From positions 2,914,001 to 2,978,000 of the forward strand of contig JAAROD010000015.1 in the NCBI GenBank assembly GCA_012274445.1: a stretch of 64,000 nucleotides of DNA. Reading direction: 5' to 3'. The position numbers were made by a program, and so were the translations under genes. Under the pieces are notes generated by a model. The model saw only the letters and a program-made list of their open reading frames with translations. It did no database searches and was not told the DNA's origin. This stretch comes from Sclerotiophoma versabilis. Lineage: Eukaryota > Ascomycota > Dothideomycetes > Pleosporales > Didymellaceae. Below are positions 1-11,692 of the stretch, in pieces; the first letter of the stretch is position 1; the number at the start of each line of letters is the position of its first letter.

Positions 1-1149
1 GGTGCGCAAAATACTGGTGGGACGACGACAATGGCCATATCACCTTTGATGACTGGATGTGCATTGACGCAATGTACCGCTCTAGGGCTCTAGAGTTCCC
101 CGGCGTCGGTGACTGCATGTGTCCGTGTGTGGACATGGCGAATCATGCTTCTCGTGACGCCACCGCTGCCCTTTACGAAACAGACCAAGATGGAAACGGC
201 CTGCTTTTGTTGCGGGAGGACAAGAAGATAGGCAAAGAGGGAGAGATCACAATCACGTCAGTCCATTCCACTACCTACTTTGCAATACTGATACCTGATT
301 AGATACGGTGACGACAAAGGAGCCTGTGAAAACATATTCTCTTACGGGTTTCTCGAAGACTCCATGACCTCGGCAAGAGTCATGTTCTTAAACCTAGACA
401 TACCGGATGACGACCCTCTACGCCCTGCAAAAATATTCGTTTCCACAGCTGCTCCAGGCTTTCGTCTCTTCGAAAAGGCCGGAGACATGGACTGGGAGAG
501 CGACTTCATCTGGCTCGTAATTGTTAACGAGGAGGATGGACTGGAATTTAGAGTCAGACAGACTATCGATGGCAAGCGAGAAATCCAAGCTCTCTGGAAA
601 GATGACGAGCTAGACGACACCACCAAGCTCAGGGTACACTTACATGGGGATCCATTGTGGGATGTCTACCAACTTCGTGCTGTAGTACTGCTGCAGGGCC
701 GTGTAGAGACGCAGATCGAAACTTTGAAGCAGGTAGGAAGTCCTCAGAGGGAGGTGTCCATACGAGAAGTTCCGTGGCGCCTTGCGGAGCGACTCCGTGC
801 CTTGGAACTGGACATGCTTGAAAGAGCTATGGAAGTCTTTGAAAGTCAGGTAAGACAGCAAGCATTCTCCTTTACCCCGCGTCCTTTCTCAAGCCACTGC
901 ATGTACCTAGAGTACTTGGTACCTTAGCACAGCACGCCGCGTTCGGTTAGGCTGTTGATCAGCACTACCAACATGTACTTGTGAATCAGATCAGGGTTCC
1001 TTCTTGATCTGCACGCACTCCACGGAACGGTCATGTATCTCCACTAACGTCTGCCACAGAAGTCGAGACTCCTTGAGTCAGCAGTCGTTCAGCAGTACCT
1101 GGGCTTGGGTGATGAAGAGGAAGGAGACGAAGACGTCGACTATTCTTGA
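1..1149 (+). CDS. SET-domain protein lysine methyltransferase (3' part)
   Basis: Partial at the left edge; the reading frame is open from base 3. Exons 3-256, 303-849 and 1060-1149 join in phase and give the last 296 residues. The SET core is visible: VDMANHAS (substrate/AdoMet-contacting NH), then, across the first intron, TYGDDKGACENIFSYGF, the YGxKxNxE-like segment that closes the AdoMet pocket. The remainder is a mostly helical Rubisco-LSMT-like substrate-binding region and an acidic tail ending EEEGDEDVDYS. This architecture (split SET plus helical C-domain) is that of the RKM/SETD6 group, which methylates lysines of ribosomal or other non-histone proteins in cytosol or nucleus. Which substrate is not visible here. 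The second intron (850-1059) is long for this window, so the exact last exon is less certain than the domain call. Confidence 0.8.
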
Positions 1150-2605
1150 GTTAACATGTTCACGCACGGCATGTGAGGCTATGTTCACCCAGGATTCCTG
1201 CTATGAAGGGGTCAATTGGGGTCGATTTGTTGCTTACAAGAGCCCAATCTATTCTATACACGGGTCCTTACAGCCTTGCTAACGCAGTAACTGCAAGGAA
1301 GGCCACCAATACATCGAAACTTCGTTCCTGTTTCAACCACGGTTTATTCACAGCTCTTGATCGACTGGATATCAATCCGGTAATGAACTTTTTACTTACA
1401 CTAAAGGGTACCGACCTTCGACTTGACGATGGCTGGAAAGCCGCGACTTGCATGCAGAAGACACAATATAGTCACACGACCGGGCAGCTTCGCCCCAAAA
1501 GAGCTTAACGATGGCGACGTACGCACACTAAGAACTACATCCATGCCGCCATGCGTCCATGACGGATGCCGGGTCTTCCGGGACGTTCAACCCCAGCCTT
1601 AAAAGCTTGGCTATGCCGGATGGGGAGTCCTGTCCAATCAGCGCACTGATTGGTGAATACAGACCCTGAGCGATTTGACGCAAATAACAGATTGTAGGCT
1701 TGTCAGGTCAATCAAACTCGTGATATTCGCCTTGCTAAGTTCAGCTTCTGGAGGATTGGTGGCTGGTGCATTAGGCTAGATCAGAGCTCAGCGACGACGC
1801 ACCAGGCCTGGTGCCAGAGGCGTCGAGGCAGCGAATGATGATTTCGCACCTGCTGCCCCAGTTGCGAATGCCTCTCAGCTCACAGTCTACCTGTCACTTA
1901 TCTGAGCAAAACCGAAGGGCTAGCAACCGATCGCTGAGCTGCCCCCGAGTGCAGGTCAAAACTTGAAAACAACTTGACGCGGGCGACGGTCTCTTGGCAT
2001 GGACAATAACAGCAAATGGGCCGGCGTCCGTAGTCGATTTGCGGGGTGAGCTTCACGATGCAACACGCCTGCTACGGATAGTCTCACTGTCTAGCACCCT
2101 TCGCTGGAAACGTTTGACGAAGGCTGAGGCCACACATCTTTTTCCCGCATATTGATCGACTGTGTGTTAGGGGAATAGTGGCAAGCACCCGACGAAAAAG
2201 CATCGGGCCCGTGATGCGCTGCTCGTTCCTTCAGTGCTTGGATGGGATCTGCCGCCCCAGTTCGCCCGGATCTCCACAAATCGAGTTGCCCCCAGCACTG
2301 ACCCCGGAACCCACTAATTTAGGGCAGACTGACCAACAACTTACATGTGCCCCAACCGTCGTCCTTTCCTCCGCGCACCTTCTAAACTTCCGGACCCTCC
2401 GTACAGTCACCCTTCTTGCTTTCGCTTTACTACCTGGAAACCGCTGTACTTTCACCGCAAACTCGACCGCAAGTTAGCACGCACCCGAATATCCGGATGC
2501 TGACGGCTCGTGAAACGTCCTGTCAGTGATCCCCTTGTGGGCCCCGCAACATCCAACGAAACAGCACAACCAATCGATAGCGACGCATAATCTACGACCG
2601 CCAAG
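1150..2605. other. Intergenic, upstream of facB
   Basis: About 1.45 kb without a supportable gene. Short open frames exist on both strands but none shows a recognisable domain or a convincing splice chain. The right half presumably carries the facB promoter and 5' leader. Confidence 0.5.
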
Positions 2606-5470
2606 ATGCCTGGAATACTTCCCATGAAAGTTATTAAAGTCGGGTCGAGCAGCCAGTCTCGCATTGCACAAGCCTGCGATCGATGTCGCTCCAAGAAGAT
2701 ACGGTGCGACGGCATCCGCCCAAGTTGCACTCAATGCACCAACGTGGGCTTCGAATGCAAGACCAGCGACAAGCTCAGCCGTCGAGCATTTCCCAGAGGT
2801 TACACAGAATCGCTTGAGGAGCGGGTACGAGTCTTAGAAGCAGAGGTCCGCGAGCTGAAGGATCTGCTCGATGAGAAGGACGAGAAGATTGACATGCTCT
2901 CGCGAATCCACTCACACTCTCCCCAAGGATTCTCAAACGCACGACGACCATCCATACAATCACCGCCCGTCTCGGACGTTAGAGAAGAATCTCAAGAGAA
3001 GGACGACACTTTCAAGGTGCAACAACCTCCACTCCTCGTAGACGACGAGAACAGCGACTCGTACTTTGTTGGCAGCTCAAGTGGACGAACCTTTGCCGGT
3101 ATGAATATGCCTTTTTTATCACTAGGTGATACTTCTAACACAACGCAGAGGCGTTCAAGCAAAAGGCGCAAGAGACTGGACGACTTAGTACAGATATCAA
3201 CTCAAATGCCTTCTTTGGAGCAGCAGCTAAAGCCTCCGCCTCTCCACCGAAGCGCACTGTCTCATTCAAGGCCCCGCCTCGTCTGGTGTCAGATCAGATG
3301 ATCAACATCTTTTTCCAGGAGTGGGCGCCCTTGTTCCCCGTCCTTCATCGTCCAACTTTCCTTGGCTTGTATGAGCAGTATGTCTCCAGCCCTGAAAACC
3401 TTACCGACAAGAAGTCTATTGCGCAACTCAATTTGTGTTTCGGCATCGCTGCGCTGTCCAGTGACGTATGTAATCCTTTTCCATTTAACGGCAATTACTC
3501 TACTGACCTTGAAGAAGTCACGCGACGGTGAAGATGTTGCATCATTCGAGGCTCAATGGCAAAGTGCTCTTGACACCTTCTTGATGGAAAATGACCTCGC
3601 TACATTACAGTGTCTGGTTCTTGCTCAGATTTACTGCCTTCTTAGGGGTGATTATTCACGCGTGCTCAAGTACAAGGGCCTGGCGATCGGTCTGTCGCAA
3701 CGTCTTGGCTTGCATCAATCACAGAAGCGCTTCGCACTCGGTGCGCTCGCTAGCGAAACAAGGAAGAAGGTATTCTGGTCACTGTACACTGTCGATTGGT
3801 AAGAATCGTTGCGCTGAGTGTTGGTCTATTCATCGCTAACTTAACTAGCTTGTCTGCTGTACACCTTGGTCTGCCTAAGCTGGTCAGAGAGGAAGACGTT
3901 CACTGCGAGTACCCAGTTGACGCAGATGACGAGTACGTCACGGAGAAAGGATTCCTGCCGACCCTGCCCGGCGAGTCGACCAAACTTTCGAGTGCACTGG
4001 CCCTCTTCCGTCTTTCTCGCATTCTCTCCAGAGTTCTGGCCGAATTATACCCGACTTCGTTGACACACGACATCTCTTTCCGTACTGTGACATCCCTGGC
4101 CGATGAGCTAGAGGAGTGGCAGAACAACTTGGCTCCACACCTTAAGCTGACGTTCGCACAAGACAAGCCCAGCACGAACGTGACGAGTAGCCGAGCGCCC
4201 ATTCTTGTAAGACTAGTTCCCACCTGTTTCACACACTGTCGTTACTGATTTGCTGTAGTCTCTGGCATATTACCATATTCAATCTCTTGTGTACCGCCCC
4301 GTCGTTGTCGCTGACCTTGGCGACAGAGGGTCATCTGCGCTGGTTACAGTTGGTGATGCTTCCAAGCACATCGTGCAAATTGTGCAGCTGCTTGACGAGC
4401 GCAAGCTGAGCTTCTCCTTTTGCCTTAACCGTAATGAAGTCCTTGTCCAGGCTGGGTTTGGCTTGCTCTTCCAAACCCTTAACATTTCCCGTGAGGGCAA
4501 GCTGATGAAGGATTGCAACCGCCTTGTCTGCTCAGTCGTGGATATGCTCGAGCGTGGCTCCGCTGCTGGCTCTACGGAGTTCCGGTACGTCAGTTCACAT
4601 TCAATCATACCGTCCAATATACTAACAGCCATCAGCCGCATTGGATGTTTGATGATCGCGGTCCCACAAGTGGACGTACCTTCACTTTCCAGACACAATT
4701 CGGAAGGCAGCATGGGCGCCCCAATGGATACTTTGCGTGCCACACAGAAGAAACTCAAGGCCATTGTTTCTCATTTCTCGCCAGGCGCTATGAGGGCTGG
4801 CCGTAACGACGTACATGAGACTCGACGTGCTACCTTACCAACCATATCACCCGACGTTGGCGTGCATGACAATACTTCCTCTATAAGCCTCGCGTCCATT
4901 CGCTCAGAGCCACACATGGCCAGATCGGAGCCCACGATGAGCCCGCCGACCCAGAACCGCGCGTCTCTCTTCATGCCTAACCAGTCCTGTCCGCACTTGA
5001 CACCGCAACAGGCTGCACATCGAAACATTGACTTCCTCTCGTTTAATAACGATGCTTTGACAAATCATTTACTGGGTCTTACTACTGCCAAGACTGAAGT
5101 GTCAACCTCTGAATGGGAGCGTCTGCTCGGCTCACTGGATGGTGGCCAAACCAACATATACGACAACATCTATGGCGGCCCAGCAGCTGAGGCTCTACTC
5201 GACGTCGTCCCTCCCTCTGCTGCTACCGCTACTGACAGCAGCGCCACCTGGTCGCCCGACACCTGGGATTGGAACAGCTACGGAACGGCAGCACCTCCAC
5301 AGAGCGTGCTTAGCTTCAGCGACGAGAGCCTGACCAGTGGCGAGGAGTTTAGCAGCCACTCTTGGGATTCTGGCACACCCGGCAGCGACAGGATGTACGC
5401 CGGCATCGTGATCCCTGACATGAGCACACCAACTGGACTGGCAGGGCTTGATGGCAACTTTGGCCTATGA
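2606..5470 (+). CDS. facB: Zn2Cys6 transcription factor FacB/Cat8 (acetate/C2 regulator)
   Basis: Six exons (2606-3098, 3149-3465, 3518-3798, 3849-4206, 4259-4584, 4636-5470) give 869 residues, close to the FacB length in Aspergillus. The Zn2Cys6 cluster uses Cys 24, 27, 34, 41, 44 and 51 (C-x2-C-x6-C-x6-C-x2-C-x6-C). It is followed by a linker (RRAFPRGYTESLEERV) and a leucine-zipper-like coiled coil (LEAEVRELKDLLDEKDEKI), the signature of the FacB/Cat8 subgroup. The middle is the fungal-specific MHR domain (QEWAPLFPVLHRPTF, then LCLLRGDYSR-like helices). The C-terminus is Ser/Thr/Trp-rich and acidic, as expected of an activation region. By family, it activates acetyl-CoA synthetase, glyoxylate-cycle, gluconeogenic and carnitine-transfer genes on acetate or ethanol, and acts in the nucleus. 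The start ATG is the one giving the family N-terminus MPGILPMKVIK. All introns are 50-52 bp. Confidence 0.95.
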
Positions 5471-7202
5471 AAGCAATGACATTACTTGACGACTTTGAAT
5501 TGAATTCGGGATACTGGAGTTTCAGGGGCGGAGGAGTCGTGGATGACGGTGCGCTAGGCTGTCTTTCGGATCCCTCTTTCGTTTGCTTTGAGTTGAGATA
5601 CCACCTTCCTCGCAAGAGCGAGATGTTACGCAATGCTGTGTACGGGTTGAATGTTCTGATCTAAATGTTTACTGTTTCCTTGCCAAAGTACGCAGTACAT
5701 ATGTAATACTCTGAATATATGCTTGTCAATGTACTCGCCTCGAACTACTTTCTGCAGTGCTTTACAACACACGTTGTAGTCATCTCCCTGAACTATCCTG
5801 CCTCCCTGAGACACCACGTCTCAGCTTCCCCAGAGACCCGTGTGCGAAGATCTGACGCACATGTGCTTGGCAACCATGACGCCAGCCATCACCACGAAGC
5901 ACCAACCTACTAGCCCCAAGCTCACAAGCTCGCTCCACTCCCCCGCAGTGACGCACCCCGGGTTCTCCCACGTCACAGCCACAGGCCTACGATCGGTACG
6001 GGAATAGCAGTGATGCATGGAAACCCGCGATAAGCGGAACTCCCCCGTCTCGATACAGCAAAACAAGTAGTGAACCCAGGTACCAGAACCTCTCGAATCG
6101 GGATGCGCTTATGGATCTGCAAGGCCTCGTGATACTGGGTGAGAGTCTCACAACCTGGTAGCAAGGTCCGCACCACGCGACTCTGACTCCTTGCACGCAC
6201 CAACGCCCAACCCTTGCAGCTCTTCTTACTCTTACACTTGGACTTACGCCTCGACCTACTCACCACCTGCAACTACTCCCTACAATGCTCCTAGCTGGCC
6301 CACTCCACCACAATTCGCGACACTTACCCCTCGGCGCAGCGGAAGTTCACCCGTGGTCCACAGCGTCCCACACATGCTAGTGTCGATGGAGACTAGCGCT
6401 ACCCCAGTGTGGAGTGGTGGCGCACGTGGGCCGATTTGTGGGGTGGGCTGACACAAAGGTATCGGCGAATATAGATCGGAAATGGAAAGCAAGCGCGTGC
6501 AAAGAGGAGGGTGAGGATAGATGGATAGGGAGATCGTGATTGACGGCAGAGAGAGGTATGTGCAGTATCGGCAGTAGCGCGAGGGGGGCAAGAATACTTA
6601 CTACGCAAAAGGTTGGAGCATAGCGCGCTCGTGGTGTCAAGTGTCACGACACAGTTCAGGAAAAAGTTCGCTGGGAATTGGTTTTAATTGGTGGCATGAT
6701 GCTTGTAACGCTCATTGTTCGTGGGAATACCCAATCAGAAAAGCCGTGCATGCCACCTTCTCTGCAGACAGATTTTGGGCTTGCGGAAGCGCACCACTAC
6801 TGATCACGGGCTATACGGAGCAGCGAGCCTAGACACTCGATATGCAAGGCCACCAAACTGCCGACGATGTATCACGCCATATCGTCCGAAGCTGGAACTG
6901 CCACCGCAGTAGCATCGAAATGATAGAGGTGATGTGTTTTGCGCCTGAACCGTAACAGAAGCTCGGAGGAAGTCGGATCATCTTCAAAAACACATTAAAG
7001 GTCACAAGCCGCCCTCTTCGGCTGCAGGGATGCAACGCGAGCAGAGCCTCAGGCCGTCTGTATCCGTGAACGGTGGTAAGGCTGCGTCTCGGTGGAGTGG
7101 AGAAATCTGTCCAGTGCCCGCAGCTCCTTGCATCTGAGCAAAGATATGCAATGCGGTAAGAAGGGCCGGGTTACGCACAACCTCGTGAGAGTCGCCGTTG
7201 CT
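5471..7202. other. Intergenic between facB and KTI12
   Basis: About 1.7 kb between two genes that point toward each other. The left part should hold the facB 3' UTR. Apart from a weak small minus-strand frame near 5.8-6.0 kb (listed separately), I see no domain, RNA gene or clear repeat. Confidence 0.5.
5821..6018 (-). CDS. Possible small single-pass membrane protein (weak)
   Basis: A 65-codon frame from the ATG at 6018. It has a polar, Trp/Cys-containing head (VTWENPGC), then a hydrophobic helix-like stretch (LVSLGLVGWCFVVMAGVMVA), and a short tail. The same frame stays open upstream to about 6105, so there may be an earlier exon. No family is recognised. It could equally be chance; it is listed because the hydrophobic segment and composition look protein-like and the surrounding 1.7 kb is otherwise empty. 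Confidence 0.2.
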   Translation of the reverse strand: MHHCYSRTDRRPVAVTWENPGCVTAGEWSELVSLGLVGWCFVVMAGVMVAKHMCVRSSHTGLWGS

Positions 7203-8299
7203 CTAGCGCAGAAACTCGCTGTTGAGAAATTCAACAAAGACTTCCCTTATTCGAGCTTTTGAGAAGCTGTGCGAGCGGTTCATGGTGATGAACTGGCGGC
7301 GTATGCGCTGCAGCTGCGGCAGGGTCATTGGCGTCGCTGGTAGCTCTAGAGGCCGCTCAACATCTTGCACCGTTACCTGCCCACCTCCCTCGCCTGCATG
7401 GTCCTTCTGGTAGGTGGTAATCTGGGCGATGATGTCCGAGGTGGTTTTGTCGAGCTCGTAGAGGTAGTTCTGCTCAGTCGCAGGTTTCTGAAGGTGGTCA
7501 GCGGTGGCTGTGTAAGTTGGCTCATTGAGGTACGTACCAGCACCGTCGCCTGGTGAGGTCTGACAACCTTAGCCTTCCCGTCGTTGCCTACAAGGGCGTC
7601 CCAGACCTGGTCGCACCAGGCGGTTTTATCTTCCTGCACGACGATGAACAGAGGGCTGTCCCACCGTGTCATGCCGTTCGGCTCCTCGTACCTGAAGATC
7701 AGGTTTTCAAAGTCCTCCTCGTCGTAGCCTCCATCCTTGTCCTTGTCGGCCAGCAGGGCCGTGTTGATCTCACGACACTTGTCGGCGGGCGTACCTATGT
7801 GCACCTCTAGGCGGTCAGCAAGGTCAGTCTGGAGCGCGAGCATTCTGTTACTGACCACGCAGCTGGGCGTCGCCACAGCCTTTGCCTCGCAGTACAGCTG
7901 GTAGCGGAAGCCCTTGATGTAGTTCAGGCCGTCGGCGATGACAAAGTCGTCGCGCGAGAGCACTCGCTTTACGGCAGAATATTCCTCCGCTCGCGCATCC
8001 TTCTCGGCCCTGGCAGTGTGGTAGACAGAGCGCGAGACGCCCAGGGTCTGGTCGTTGATGAGGTGCACCTTCAGTCGGCTGGCGCGTGCATCGGCGCTGG
8101 TATCGGCGATCTTGGACTCGCAGTATGCCTTGAGCTGGAGGGCGCGTGTGGTCTTCCCCGCGGACGGATATCCTAGCGCCGGTTCAGGTGAATGTTTCTG
8201 CCACGAACACGGAAGGAAAGCGCACCTGAGATGAGGACGAGCTGGAGCGCGTTAGTCGCGGGGACGCAGAGGGAAGGTGCATCGGGTCCCTACAGGCAT
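7203..8299 (-). CDS. KTI12: KTI12-like Elongator-associated P-loop protein
   Basis: Four exons on the minus strand (8299-8294, 8241-8226, 8172-7538, 7487-7203) give 313 residues, normal for KTI12. The N-terminus after splicing is MPLVLISGYPSAGKTTRALQ, containing the Walker A P-loop (GYPSAGKTT). Further conserved blocks are VHLINDQTLGVSRSVYHTA, the Walker-B-region DDFVIADGLNYIKGFRYQLY, and RWDSPLF. KTI12 is a PSTK-like tRNA-binding ATPase that works with Elongator in wobble-uridine modification (mcm5U) of tRNA, in cytosol and nucleus. The first coding exon is only six bases (ATGCCT): a 52-bp intron with a good branch site separates it from the P-loop exon. The C-terminal exon (KPATEQNYLYELDKTTSDII and onward) is joined across a 50-bp intron. 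Without these splices the start and end of the protein would be lost. Confidence 0.93.
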
Positions 8300-8892
8300 G
8301 TTGATGTTTCCGGCTGGCTTGTGTGTCTCTGCGGTGACTCTCGACCCCGCTGGCCGTCGTGGATGTGCGATGAAATTACCGTTGCGCGACGATCGGCGGT
8401 GCTCGATGCGAAGCCACCAGTAGTACGAGCCTGCGGGAAGCGCTGTTTCGGCAGATTTTCCGGGCGGTGACGCAGCCATCTTTCACAAGTGACATTCGCC
8501 TTAAAGGCATGCCAGCCTCGGCTCAAACGCCGGCGACAGCGCCCTCTTGTCCCTTCCTCGGCCGCCTGCCATCTTATCCTGACCCTGACCTCTCGTCCTG
8601 ACCTGCTGCCCTGCCCTCGCTGTGTCCACTATTCAGCCTGTTCTGGAAATATTGGCCAACCCATACACGTGCTCCAGCCGCGTACAACGACCATTAGGAA
8701 CAACTGCCTCGCTACCGAACACCGCACACTTTTTCGGCAATACCACGGGTACTATAAAGCACCCGCACCCGCCCCTAGCACGCCGGCGCGACAGCGTAAA
8801 CAGAACTCTCTCTCCACTCTTTCGAAACCTCTTTCTTTTCCCAGAAGACCCCCCGAAAACAAACGAGCACTGTCACGTCCGCCACCAAGACT
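8300..8892. promoter_or_regulatory. Divergent promoter region, KTI12 / Gln-rich gene
   Basis: This 593-bp gap separates the KTI12 start (minus strand) from the Gln-rich gene (plus strand). A TATAAA box lies at 8753-8758, about 135 bp before the plus-strand ATG, with pyrimidine-rich sequence after it. No TATA-like box is obvious on the KTI12 side, which would fit a housekeeping gene. Confidence 0.5.
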
Positions 8893-9288
8893 ATGTCGCA
8901 GCAATCTTTCGCTCGCCCAACCGTCGCCCCTCTACAGTCCTCCAGTGCCCACATTTCCAGCTGCAGTAGCAGTTCAAGCCTCGTATCGCCCTCTCCCCAG
9001 TCCACAGCGCCTCTTTCCTCGCCTACCATGCCGAGTTCCCAGCAGCAACAGTTCTTTGGCTCTCTGAACCAGCCTCAGCAACAACAGCGACAGCAACAGC
9101 AGGAACAACAACACCCAAGGCAGCTCCAAAGACACCCTAGCTACGAATACCAACCCAACAGACAGGGAGCCGGTACAACGCAGAGCGAGACCGCAGCATA
9201 TCTGAACTCAGCAGCATTACTGGCAGAAGCGGCGAAACGTGCCTCGATACAAGTTGTTATGAGGGACATCGAAGAGATGGAGCTTTGA
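8893..9288 (+). CDS. Small Gln/Ser-rich protein with conserved-looking C-terminal helix
   Basis: A single-exon ATG frame of 131 codons. The first half is low-complexity: Ser-rich (SSCSSSSSLVSPSPQ) and then Gln-rich (QPQQQQRQQQQEQQ). The last about 35 residues are different: an amphipathic helix-like block, ETAAYLNSAALLAEAAKRAS, then IQVVMRDIEEMEL to the end. Small fungal proteins with a similar Ala-rich ending occur, as far as I recall, but I cannot name a function. A TATA box sits about 135 bp upstream and no intron is needed. The composition suggests a nuclear or regulatory protein; this is inference only. Confidence 0.6.
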   Translation: MSQQSFARPTVAPLQSSSAHISSCSSSSSLVSPSPQSTAPLSSPTMPSSQQQQFFGSLNQPQQQQRQQQQEQQHPRQLQRHPSYEYQPNRQGAGTTQSETAAYLNSAALLAEAAKRASIQVVMRDIEEMEL

Positions 9289-11323
9289 GCGTACTACGGA
9301 GACTGGACCGTTCCGACACTTCTATTGCTCTCTGAACATTACTGAAGTCACACCAACATCCAACTCCCACTGTGTCGCGGCAAATGTCGGCCGAGGTCGC
9401 ACTACTTTCTCATTTGAACAATAAAGTGGACCCACTCCAAGATCTTTCGACATTACGAAAGTCTCATTCGACCCCGCCATGACCGGAAATCCAGGATGTT
9501 GAAAAGCCGCTTTGGGCTCCCCTGCATTGCCCAGACTTCTTGTGCTATTCTCAACCCAACCTTCAGCCCGATCTAAGGATTTAGTGGGGCATCGTCATGA
9601 CTTCACTTCCACTGTACATACTTCCTCCGCAGTTTTATAGGGGTCGCAGAAGACGACTACCATAACAACAACATCATGTATCTCTTAGCCAGGCGTTTCA
9701 AGGTGCACGGTATGCACCCGGACTTTTCCTTTTGTTCATCAACATCAATGCGCCACAACGCAAGCCCATGTTATCAGGGCATATTTTTAGACGAGACAGC
9801 GCATACATGTGCATCCTATAGCGAATCAAGAAATTTGCATCTGTTTTTTATGCATCCGCGATACCACACTTCCTATGCAGGTGGTTCACATCATCACCAG
9901 GCCGACAGGGTCCTCATCAAGACCTCAAACGACTATCAATTGGCACGCGGGAGGAGTCTAGTGAACAAAGAAACGTTGTGCGAGGGCCCTTATGAAGCTT
10001 GCGTGGTCGATGCGCTCCAGTGACGGCAGCTGTTTTCGGGGCCAAGACGTAGCGTTTCACTGTGTTGGCACTTGCTTGGATACGCCTCTTGAGCTTGCAG
10101 AGCCGAGTCTTGTGGCATTCAGTGCACACCACACACACTGGGGAATGGGAGAAGATAGTTTCGTCCAATTTCATGATGCATATCATGAATGTGACTTGGT
10201 GTGGAGGATATCGGTGGATGTCTTTTGGGCCCAAGTGGAAAGGTGAATTTGTTGGAGAACAGAGTGGGGAAGGCTTGAAGTTTTTCTGTGGACTATGTAG
10301 GAATAGATTACAATTGATTCATGTAAGCATGTAAAAATCTTGCTTTTAGAAGCGGTATGGCTGGCTTAGTTAAGATCGTGCTGAACCAAAGTTTTGTTAC
10401 ACTGAAGCACAACTTTATCATCAACTAGAGGCTGTCAAAATGGCGCCTGAAGGAAGTTGGGGCATCTTTGATTTTATTGTACTCTAACCATTGGCTCTGT
10501 GAAATGCGTTTCGCGCACACATAGAAAGTATTTGAACACATGTTTTTCTCCTATGCACTTTCTGGTCATCACACATCCCCTCCAGAACCTACGCCTGCAC
10601 CAGAAGGAAAATTCCACGAGTTCTAGAAATCAAATTCATAGCCCCGACCTTACCTTCACCATGTTTCCTATATCCAAAGATACTTAGGGCATTACCGCCG
10701 CGTACATCCACCAGCACAACAGAACCCGAAGATGCCCAGTGATTCAATGTTGCGAGTAAAACAAGCACCGTTTCCCAGTCTCTATGTGTATTTTAGCCCT
10801 GCAACCTGACCAGCAGCTAGTATGGACAGCTCCTATACATAACTCGCCTTCGACTCCACAGAATCCGCAATCATGACTGTCTATCAAGAACAGCTATGAT
10901 CTGAGAGATAACAGGCCAGCACTTTTGTGAACACGATCTGGGTGAGTAAGCGTGCCGTACCGTAAGTTAATGTTCGCACGTCCATTCCATTCAAGCCCCT
11001 ACTCTACGCCATGCCCAACCTCTCAGTCTAAAAACTCCACCAAATTCTACGAGCTTTGCACGATATCACCTAGCAAAAATCCTCCCCACTAGCCAGAGCC
11101 AATATCGATGCCTCCCCAGCCCTCTTTCAGACGTTTGCGCGTAAGAAAACGGTAAGGTATGTTGTATTCGATTCGGGGTACTTTTAACAACCAGCAGAAC
11201 ACAGGGGAAAGGTGGACGGGAACAGAAACGACAACGACGATGCTGGTAGTGAAGGGATTGGTCAGAGTAAAAACACGGATCTTCACACAATCCAAGAATA
11301 CTACGAGCCTATCGATACGGAAC
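9289..11323. other. Intergenic, no gene recognised
   Basis: About 2 kb. The first few hundred bases are probably the 3' UTR of the preceding gene. The open frames are short, lack family resemblance and mostly lack ATG starts. A short stem (CTTTCG..CGAAAG) near 9.45 kb is the only local structure I noticed. Confidence 0.45.
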
Positions 11324-11692
11324 CTAGGAGCAACGGAAACGACGGTAGCTATCCAGATGCACGACACTCACTGTCTGCTCTCCGGACCGAGCATCGCCCC
11401 TGACCGGAGCTGTTTGGACTGGAGTGTTGCTTTTTAGCCCTTCTAGAGCAACGAGATTGTCTCGCAACGGCCGACACTTGAGATGGCCATCCCCAAACAT
11501 CTTCTCGTAGCCCCAGAGCGCTTTCGAGTACAATACTCTAGCCTCTTCCATGCAGTCTAGGCTGTCGGATAGCGAACCAAGAGCCCGCATTGTGTTGATA
11601 GCTCGCACATAGGTAGAGATGCTTCCAGATCTGACTGCCTTTGTGCAGCCTTCTAGCAACTGCGTGTACATTGTCTCGGCTTTGTCAGCAAG
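11324..11692 (-). pseudogene. C-terminal relic of a fungal TPR (NLR-type) protein
   Basis: The minus-strand frame from 11692 reads LADKAETMYTQLLEG, then PTYVRALNTM-like text (YVRAINTMRALGSL), EEARVLYSKALWGYEKMFG and HLKCRPLRDNLVAL. This is the typical last one or two tetratricopeptide repeats of large fungal Kinesin-light-chain-like/NB-ARC TPR proteins, down to the usual C-terminal LRDxLAAL block. Immediately upstream in frame is a stop codon (TAG at 11695-11693), which could also be read as the end of an intron. No P-loop or further TPR units are recognisable beyond it. The simplest reading is a decayed 3' end. A rapidly evolving but intact gene with unusual introns is possible. Confidence 0.55.

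Noticed and set aside
9676..10334. Several overlapping 80-115-codon frames
   Set aside because: No codon bias, no domain, mutually overlapping on both strands; typical of noncoding sequence.
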